Virus record (IMG/VR): IMGVR_UViG_3300026097_000027
Location: 1-57,230 of that record
Strand: one strand, 5' to 3'
Source: a virus
Length of the DNA stretch: 57,230 nucleotides
Below the pieces are notes generated by a model, which had not been told where the DNA came from, searched no databases, and was given only the letters and a program-made list of their open reading frames with translations. Below are positions 51,599 to 57,230 of the stretch, one piece after another (the stretch's first letter is position 1; every line of letters begins with the position of its first letter). The position numbers were made by a program, and so were the translations under genes.

Positions 51599-52801
51599 AT
51601 GCCTAGTACAGAAACATTTAATTTTATTAGAATTATTCCTAGAGAATCGGGATTCCTATCGAGACGAGTTGGATCTAGAGGTGAGTTATTTTGGGATCGA
51701 GAAAATAATAGTTTAACATTATTTGACGGTGTTACTAAGGGAGGACTTGATTTAGCCAGAGCCGATTTAAGTAACATTTCTGACAGTGATTTTGCAGCAA
51801 AAGCTGCATCGGCAGGAATATCAGCCAGCGACGGAAGCAGTATTGCTGGTAGTGGAAGTACCAGCGTAACTGTAGGCGAATCTTTACCTGTATCCCCAGA
51901 AAATGGCAACTTATGGTTAAACACCACTAACGGTGCCTTATATGTATATATCGACGATGGTGATTCTGAACAATGGATACAACCAGCATTTCCTGCATTT
52001 AGTGGAGACTATGACGACTTAAATAATAAACCGACACTTCCGTCGTTCGCAGATGTTATAGGCGACCCTTATGTATCAGGCACCTATGATTTCGGAGCTA
52101 ATAGAATTTTATTTGCAAATGTGTATTCTAGTTTAGGAGATTTACCCGATGCTAGTACCTATCATGGAATGTTTGCACATGTTCATGCTACAGGAAAAGC
52201 ATATTATGCCCACGCAGGAAATTGGGTAGAGCTTGCTGATCAATCTGATATTGGTGTACCTGCAACAATAAGTTCTACAATTTTAGGAGATGATTCGACA
52301 TTATTAGTAGATACTAGTACTAGCGAATTAAACACTTATGCTTTATCACAGGTTAGTGCAACTGACGGTCAAGCATTACTGTGGAATACATCTAATAGTC
52401 GTTGGCAACCCGGCGATGTATCACTAGGAAGTTTTTCGTTTACAGGAACAAACATAGATACAACCGATTCGTCTGCAATCACAGTAACACCTGCAATTAC
52501 TATGCAGAGTGATTTAACGGTAGAAAACGATTTAGTTACTGAAAGAGCGTTTATTACAGATTTAACACTAACTGGAGAAATTTCCAGCCAAGGGTCAGGA
52601 ACTCCAGAAATTGTATCAGATAACGAAATTAATCTAGATGCTGGAACTAGAGTAGATCTTACAACAGGCCCAATAAGAATGGCTAGATTTACTACCGCCC
52701 AACGAGATGCACTTGTTGCTCAAAATGGCGATGTTATATATAACACAACACTCAATAAATTTCAAGGTTATGAAAACGGCAGCTGGACTAATTTAATTTA
52801 A
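51599..52801 (+). CDS. Tail fibre protein
   Basis: This 400-aa protein begins TFNFIRIIPRESGFLSRRVG, SRGELFWDRENNSLTLFDGV, a baseplate-attachment-like start often seen in T4-like fibre proteins. It has beta-rich Ser/Thr/Asp repeats, GAWDDLNNKP-type text (GDYDDLNNKPTLPSFADVIG) and a C-terminal MARFTTAQRDALVAQNGDVI with YNTTLNKFQGYENGSWTNLI. The last motif is the 'R...GDVIYNTTLNKF..Y.NG.W' fibre tip. It begins a second fibre module with its own late promoter and is followed 8 bp later by the subtilase gene. Confidence 0.7.
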   Translation: MPSTETFNFIRIIPRESGFLSRRVGSRGELFWDRENNSLTLFDGVTKGGLDLARADLSNISDSDFAAKAASAGISASDGSSIAGSGSTSVTVGESLPVSPENGNLWLNTTNGALYVYIDDGDSEQWIQPAFPAFSGDYDDLNNKPTLPSFADVIGDPYVSGTYDFGANRILFANVYSSLGDLPDASTYHGMFAHVHATGKAYYAHAGNWVELADQSDIGVPATISSTILGDDSTLLVDTSTSELNTYALSQVSATDGQALLWNTSNSRWQPGDVSLGSFSFTGTNIDTTDSSAITVTPAITMQSDLTVENDLVTERAFITDLTLTGEISSQGSGTPEIVSDNEINLDAGTRVDLTTGPIRMARFTTAQRDALVAQNGDVIYNTTLNKFQGYENGSWTNLI

Positions 52802-52809
52802 GGTAGACT

Positions 52810-54846
52810 ATGTCGGAAAAATTTTACCAATTAGGAACGCATACCACCGAAGAGTGGATTGAACTACATCAAGAGTTGATAAATGATGGAAATCAATACG
52901 AAGCAGTTCCGACAAGAGCAGTCCGAGTTGAGGATGATAAGCCTCATAGTCCTACAAGAGGTACTTATTTACTTACTGAAGATGAAGCCAACGAATTAAA
53001 ACAAGATTCTAGAGTAAAATTTATTAATATAGACTATTCTAAATATCCGGAAGAGTTTGCTCCTCCACCAAAAGAACTTCAAATGACAGCTCCTCCTCTA
53101 CTATCTAGATATTCTGGATCTATAAAGAATTATAGAGAATTTGAAACATCAGATACTCTTCCAGGAAGTCCAGATGCTACAGATTCAAATAGAACTGGAT
53201 ATCAATTAACACGCTGCCAACAATTTTTAGATCCTTGGGTAGATGGATCTTTAGCTGACAGTGCTGTAGTTAACACCAATATACAACAATACGGTACAGG
53301 AAAGAATGTAGATGTTGTAGTAGCAGACGAAGGAATGTGGATAGGACATCCAGAATTTCAAAACAATTGTGTTCTTTCATCAGATAGTCAAACAAGTGTG
53401 GAAAATCCAAATGGTTACACCGGAGGAAACTTACTTCCGGGCAATGGTACTTGTGATGTGTTAGATTTGGTATTAGATTCACCTTACTATATTGACCCAG
53501 AGTGGTTCGACGCTGATCCAGACAATAGATTAACAACTCGTTGGGATAGTACTCGAGTCCCAGTTGAAAGCGTAGCAAGAACATGGTGGAGTAATGCTAG
53601 TCAGAGAAGCAGTAAGTTTGCCGATGCTGGTACTGTTATTATTAGCAGTAACTATACAAGATTAAATACCAGCGGAGATAATACCCAACAACCAATTACC
53701 ATTGGACCGATATCTGAAGGTGAGCACGGAACACCTTGCGGTGCTCTTACATTTGGTAGAACACAAGGCTGGGCTTATAATGCCAATAAATGGACATTAG
53801 ATTTATATGGAAGTTATGGCAGTGGAATCGAACAAGGATTCGATTTAACAAAACTATTTCATCAACTAAAACCAGTAAACTCAGAGTATAACACAAAAGA
53901 TCCTACAATAATGTCTAACAGCTGGGGATATAGAGCTAACAAAGATCCAGGCGGTAGTACATATTATTATACTCATCGTGCATCTGCTAATAACTCGTAT
54001 ACTTCTGAACCGTTGTTTATTTCTCATATGGGCACACAAGGAGACACTGGTCGTTGGAAGTCAGAAATGAAAACTAACTCACTAACTACTGCCCAAGACG
54101 AGCTTATCGACAGCGGAGTTATTTTTGTAGTTGCTTCAGGAAACAGCAACCAAAAACAAGTACAATCAGATCATCCAGATTATGATAATTATATTACAGA
54201 CACAGATGGCGGGAGTTTAGCAGATTCTAACTTCACTGAGTTTGGTGTAAATGTATTTGGGACTACAAATCGAAGAGGATTCCCTCAACAAGGCGGAATG
54301 TATACCGACGAGAACGGATTAATACAATATAAAACTATTAACATAGGTGCATTAGATGATGATTTTAACACAGGATTAGAATCTAAAGTAAGCTATAGTG
54401 ATAGAGGAAACGGTATAGATCTATATGCTCCTGCTGATGGAACACTAGCGGCAAACAAAACTTATACTAATGAAGGCCCAAGGCCAGATACATATAATGG
54501 ATTAACATTTAATGGTGGCACAGCACACGACTGTGCGTTTGGCGGAACAAGTGCCGCCTGTCCAGTAGCTTGCGGACTGCTTGCTACCGTGTTAGAACAT
54601 AACAGAGATTGGACTTGGAGAGAAATGTTAGAATGGTTGGAATCTTTGCAAAATCAGGATGCCAGTGACTTTTATTACGGCGTAGAATCAACAACTCCTA
54701 CTGACGCAAATTGGGAAGATTACGAAAGTTTAGAAGGCGGCCCAGCAAAGGTTATATACCAGGCAAATATAGATCAGAGATTCATACCAGGGGAAAGAAA
54801 AGTTTTTTCTAACCTGCGTGTCAGCGGATTGCGATTTAAAAAATAA
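52810..54846 (+). CDS. Subtilisin-family (S8) serine protease in the fibre region
   Basis: In this 678-aa protein the catalytic triad motifs are in the correct order: VDVVVADEGMWIGHPEF (Asp173), GEHGTPCGAL (His306), the oxyanion Asn in VASGNSNQKQ (Asn445) and FGGTSAACPVACGLLATVLE (Ser581). The N-terminal 110 residues (TEEWIELHQELINDGNQYEA) resemble a propeptide/I9-like inhibitor domain. There is no signal peptide, so it is made in the cytoplasm or packed in the virion. A large insertion (residues 190-300) separates Asp and His. It lies between two fibre genes, within the unit served by the late promoter at 51571. It may process fibres, cut host surface proteins, or be a structural relative; all triad residues are present, so activity is likely. 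Confidence 0.85.
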   Translation: MSEKFYQLGTHTTEEWIELHQELINDGNQYEAVPTRAVRVEDDKPHSPTRGTYLLTEDEANELKQDSRVKFINIDYSKYPEEFAPPPKELQMTAPPLLSRYSGSIKNYREFETSDTLPGSPDATDSNRTGYQLTRCQQFLDPWVDGSLADSAVVNTNIQQYGTGKNVDVVVADEGMWIGHPEFQNNCVLSSDSQTSVENPNGYTGGNLLPGNGTCDVLDLVLDSPYYIDPEWFDADPDNRLTTRWDSTRVPVESVARTWWSNASQRSSKFADAGTVIISSNYTRLNTSGDNTQQPITIGPISEGEHGTPCGALTFGRTQGWAYNANKWTLDLYGSYGSGIEQGFDLTKLFHQLKPVNSEYNTKDPTIMSNSWGYRANKDPGGSTYYYTHRASANNSYTSEPLFISHMGTQGDTGRWKSEMKTNSLTTAQDELIDSGVIFVVASGNSNQKQVQSDHPDYDNYITDTDGGSLADSNFTEFGVNVFGTTNRRGFPQQGGMYTDENGLIQYKTINIGALDDDFNTGLESKVSYSDRGNGIDLYAPADGTLAANKTYTNEGPRPDTYNGLTFNGGTAHDCAFGGTSAACPVACGLLATVLEHNRDWTWREMLEWLESLQNQDASDFYYGVESTTPTDANWEDYESLEGGPAKVIYQANIDQRFIPGERKVFSNLRVSGLRFKK

Positions 54847-54849
54847 ATA
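54842..54849 (+). promoter_or_regulatory. Late promoter for the 287-aa fibre gene
   Basis: AATAAATA overlapping the subtilase stop codon and ending 18 bp before ATG 54868, with AAGG near 54857. Confidence 0.5.
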
Positions 54850-54867
54850 TATTATTAAGGAATTAAA

Positions 54868-55731
54868 ATGGCACTAAACTTTCCAACAGACCCACAAACA
54901 GACGATACATATAGCGAAGGCGACGTTACCTGGCAGTTTGATGGAACTGCATGGAACATTGTAAGTTCCTCGACTGCCGCATCAATTCCTAATTCTTTTA
55001 ATATAATATCAGTCGATGGACAAAGCAATGTAGTAGCAGATTCGACAAACGATACATTAACACTAGTTGCAGGATCTAATGTTATTATTACTACCGATGC
55101 TGATACTGATACAGTAACCATAGGAAGCACAGTGTCTGGAGGCGGCGATGGTGTTGAGCAAAATTTATTTGCTACCGTAGAAGGAGATAGTGGAAGCACA
55201 ACGGCTAATACTTCAACAGATACACTTACTATAGCTGGAGGATCTAGTATATCTACAGCCGTTTCTGGTGACACACTAACTATAAACTATTCAGGTTCTT
55301 CTGGGGCATCTTCATTTACTGATTTAGATGATTCTGCATCTTTAACCGTGGATAGATTTTACTTGCCAGCTATTACTATGTTAGCAGTATCAAATAACGG
55401 CGCAAGTGCTTACAGATTTGATCAATACGGCACTAGTGATAATCCGACAATTTTTACAATAAGCGGAACAACAATTGCATTTAACCTTAATATTCCAGGC
55501 CACCCATTTTTAATACAAGATTCTACAGGTACAAATTTTAATACAGGATTAATTCATGTGTCTACAACTGGAACAGTAAGTACTGGAGCAGATGCCCAAG
55601 GAAAAACTAGCGGAACATTATATTGGAAAATACCAATCAGTACTACTTCACCACCTAACTATAGATATCAATGTTCAGTACACGGCGTTATGGTCGGAGC
55701 AATAACAATTAAGAGTTTTTCAGCTATTTAA
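54868..55731 (+). CDS. Tail fibre with C-terminal cupredoxin-like domain
   Basis: In this 287-aa protein the N-terminus is PTDPQTDDTYSEGDVTWQFD, the 'YxxGDVxWxFDGTAW' fibre start, followed by Ser/Thr/Asp beta repeats (residues 45-150). Residues about 155-287 resemble a small copper protein. TIAFNLNIPGHPFLIQD gives His212 in a GHPF turn, and YRYQCSVHGVMVGAITI gives Cys269-x2-His272-x2-Met275. That His...C-x2-H-x2-M set is the type-1 copper ligand pattern of amicyanin-like cupredoxins. Binding of copper is inferred; a host-surface lectin-like role of the fold is equally possible. It converges with the minus-strand gene at 55724 (8-bp overlap). Confidence 0.7.
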   Translation: MALNFPTDPQTDDTYSEGDVTWQFDGTAWNIVSSSTAASIPNSFNIISVDGQSNVVADSTNDTLTLVAGSNVIITTDADTDTVTIGSTVSGGGDGVEQNLFATVEGDSGSTTANTSTDTLTIAGGSSISTAVSGDTLTINYSGSSGASSFTDLDDSASLTVDRFYLPAITMLAVSNNGASAYRFDQYGTSDNPTIFTISGTTIAFNLNIPGHPFLIQDSTGTNFNTGLIHVSTTGTVSTGADAQGKTSGTLYWKIPISTTSPPNYRYQCSVHGVMVGAITIKSFSAI

Positions 55732-55999
55732 CTTTTGCTCGATCATAATCTTCTAAAAGCTTTGCAATTTTTCTTCTAATGTCTACAACTTTATGTTTAG
55801 AATCGGCTGTAATATCAGCTAATGTATTTCGATTAACCAGTAATTGATGCTGTCGATCGATATTTCGAATTTCTGCAATTAATTTTTCTAATAACCCTTC
55901 TAATTCTGCTTTAACTCTCATATTATCTAATGCATCAATTTTTTTTCTATATTCATTATATTCATTCTGAAATTTTTCACTCTTTTCAAGAGATACCAT
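55724..55999 (-). CDS. Small coiled-coil protein
   Basis: This 91-aa protein is almost entirely helix with heptad-like pattern (SEKFQNEYNEYRKKIDALDN, MRVKAELEGLLEKLIAEIRN, KHKVVDIRRKIAKLLEDYDR). No family was recognised, though similar short coiled-coil ORFs beside baseplate genes are common in marine T4-like phages. It overlaps the upstream minus-strand gene by 14 bp, so it is probably coupled to it. Confidence 0.65.
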   Translation of the reverse strand: MVSLEKSEKFQNEYNEYRKKIDALDNMRVKAELEGLLEKLIAEIRNIDRQHQLLVNRNTLADITADSKHKVVDIRRKIAKLLEDYDRAKVK

Positions 56000-56369
56000 T
56001 TTCCAACTCCATAATTGTTTCTATCTTGGTTCTGATTAGATTATTATTTAATGTGTTTTTTAAACCGTTGTGTAAATTTTTTGGCATTTTATTTAAACTG
56101 CTCCAGCATATTGTAGAGCTTGCTGTTGTTAAAAATTCATCTTCTACTAAACAAACATATGTACCGTACTCAAATCCTCTATCTTGACTCAAATATAATT
56201 CTATAGGAAGGATTTTACCACGACTGTAACTAGTTAGAAGTTCTTCAGCATCAGCTAATAGTGTGCTAGTTCTTGGAAATGTAGGAACGGTCCACTTTTG
56301 ATCTTCTAAAATCAGTAGTAGTCGTTCTGTAGATTTTGCTAGAAATAATAGTCCGGCTCGCTGTTGCAT
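55986..56369 (-). CDS. Divergent Nudix-fold-like protein, probably inactive
   Basis: This 127-aa protein starts QQRAGLLFLAKSTERLLLIL, EDQKWTVPTFPR, which matches the first strands of Nudix hydrolases ('aGilf......lLl......W.lPgG'). Where the Nudix box (G-x5-E-x7-REUxEExGU) is expected it reads TLLADAEELLTSYSR, lacking the Gly and REUxEE core. The later YGTYVCLVEDEF strand also fits the fold. I infer a Nudix-like fold without catalysis, perhaps a structural or binding role. It lacks a clear ribosome site and follows the upstream structural gene by 11 bp. Confidence 0.5.
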   Translation of the reverse strand: MQQRAGLLFLAKSTERLLLILEDQKWTVPTFPRTSTLLADAEELLTSYSRGKILPIELYLSQDRGFEYGTYVCLVEDEFLTTASSTICWSSLNKMPKNLHNGLKNTLNNNLIRTKIETIMELENGIS

Positions 56370-56380
56370 AATATTAGTTA

Positions 56381-57230
56381 TTATGCGTTTACATCAAATC
56401 GCCAGAAACCTGGTGCATATTCACCTTCGAAACTCTTGAGCCACTGTTCTCCGTCCCACTTGTATTGGATACCTGTGCGGAGATTTTGTATGTACGACGG
56501 AGTAGGTGCAGTATTTGGATTTAATATTTCTGTCCAGCGAGCGCCGTCCCATTCTACAATACTGTTAGCTACTAATCTATAACTTGTTTGTGTGCTTCCG
56601 TCTGTGCCTTTCCAGCCTTCTGGACCATCAACATTATTCGGATCGCCTATTGTTTCTAATAGCAAATATCTAGTTCCTACTGGAATATCACCTAAGCTGC
56701 CCCAGTTTTTAACAGGATTAAATGTCAAAGGATTAACAATAGCATCTATTGTACCTCTTGCTTCTACACCTGTAACCGTGCTAGGTATTAGTGTATTTGT
56801 AGGTATAGTATCGCTATCAAATGTAACCACAAGCGTGTCGGGATTTACGGGATTGATTGCATATGTTCCTACAAGATCATATCCGTTAGGTTGTGTAAAG
56901 TATATGTTACTGCCCGGCCTAATTCCACCTTTGATATTTAGGATAGATTCCCAATTGACTTCATCGCCTAGTTTTGTTTCCAATCCTAATTCCGTTGCTC
57001 GTTGTACAATATCTGTTTTATCCAACAGTGTAACATTATAATCGTACGGTTGTCCGTTGTTTGATTTTAACAATAATACACCATAATCGAATCCAGGTGT
57101 AATAACCTGTGCGTCACCGTTCTGTTGATCGAACACAATGTTTTCTAAATTCTGTATGTCACCTGATTCTGTAAAGATGTTAGAAATTATAGTTTGTACA
57201 ATACCGAGACGTTTGACTTTTGCAGGAGGC
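56381..57230 (-). CDS. Virion structural protein, C-terminal part (partial)
   Basis: The frame is open from the right edge to the stop at 56381-56383, giving at least 282 residues. An internal GTG at 57136 is not needed as a start, because the reading frame continues upstream without a stop (KRLGIVQTIISNIFTESGDI). Visible features are beta-rich text (TPGFDYGVLLLKSNNGQPYD), the loop GIRPGSNIYFTQPNGYDLVG and a C-terminal TYIQNL-type, KWDGEQWLKSFEGEYAPGFW, RFDVNA end. Trp/Gly/Asp 'W.G..W' phrases resemble fibre or baseplate attachment domains (SIVEWDGARWTEIL, YKWDGEQWLK). Product identity is not known; it is probably part of a large tail protein gene beyond the window. Confidence 0.6.
   Translation of the reverse strand, partial: PPAKVKRLGIVQTIISNIFTESGDIQNLENIVFDQQNGDAQVITPGFDYGVLLLKSNNGQPYDYNVTLLDKTDIVQRATELGLETKLGDEVNWESILNIKGGIRPGSNIYFTQPNGYDLVGTYAINPVNPDTLVVTFDSDTIPTNTLIPSTVTGVEARGTIDAIVNPLTFNPVKNWGSLGDIPVGTRYLLLETIGDPNNVDGPEGWKGTDGSTQTSYRLVANSIVEWDGARWTEILNPNTAPTPSYIQNLRTGIQYKWDGEQWLKSFEGEYAPGFWRFDVNA

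Noticed and set aside
57134-57136. GTG start for the right-end minus-strand gene
   Set aside because: The frame is open upstream to the window edge with protein-like sequence, so the gene is partial.
1-57230. tRNA genes, CRISPR arrays, integrase or IS elements
   Set aside because: No T-loop motifs in clover-leaf context, regularly spaced repeats or transposase/integrase ORFs were seen by eye. A tRNAscan run would be decisive for tRNAs.

Overview
The window is a 57 kb piece of the genome of a T4-like myovirus. The evidence is a set of recognisable T4-type core genes: the late sigma factor gp55, the recombination pair gp47/gp46, the baseplate genes gp5, gp53, gp48, gp26 and gp51, the head genes gp20, gp21, gp22 and gp23, and T4-late-type promoters (TATAAATA and close variants). 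The DNA is AT-rich. The very long fibre proteins, the shortened gp23 (391 aa) and the accessory genes (carbamoyltransferase, several 2OG-Fe(II) oxygenase-like genes, a subtilase) resemble marine T4-like phages such as those of cyanobacteria or SAR11. No host-diagnostic gene (for example psbA) is present, so the host is unresolved. No tRNA, CRISPR array, integrase or insertion sequence was seen.

Layout. (1) 1-5071, minus strand: baseplate genes gp48 -> gp53 -> a 1053-aa hub-like structural protein -> gp5, which runs off the left edge. (2) 5152-9477, plus strand: gp55, gp47, gp46, a small basic protein and a GIY-YIG nuclease. (3) 9478-9989: a gene-free, hairpin-rich interval between convergent genes; its first 46 codons form an in-frame open extension of the nuclease gene. 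(4) 9990-11053, minus strand: gp51-like and gp26. (5) 11122-20208, plus strand: tape measure candidate, gp20, a gp67-position small protein, an unusual Rossmann-like protein, an acidic core protein, gp21, gp22 and gp23, closed by a strong terminator. (6) 20277-43246: about 23 kb of tail-fibre and virion surface genes. These include two giant paralogues (1860 and 2614 aa), an S74-chaperone fibre, and two cysteine-rich tip proteins on either side of a tail-fibre-assembly-like gene. (7) 43339-51425: a tailoring cassette with a GT9-like glycosyltransferase, a NodU/TobZ-type carbamoyltransferase, five 2OG-Fe(II) oxygenase-like proteins, two SGNH hydrolase-like proteins and a GmhB-like HAD phosphatase. 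Its last two genes lie on the minus strand, are richer in GC, and have their own sigma70-like promoter. (8) 51599-55731: another fibre module with a complete subtilisin-type protease and a fibre whose C-terminus looks like a type-1 copper (cupredoxin) site. (9) 55724-57230, minus strand: two small proteins and the end of another structural protein.

How it fits together. gp55 should direct RNA polymerase to the TAAATA-type promoters found before the head, baseplate and fibre transcription units. gp47/gp46 has a bacterial-type promoter inside the end of gp55, which would uncouple it from late expression. The most unusual part is the combination of surface-modifying enzymes with duplicated fibres. 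It suggests that this phage chemically modifies its own fibres or the host surface glycans, or both. That role is inferred from gene families and position.
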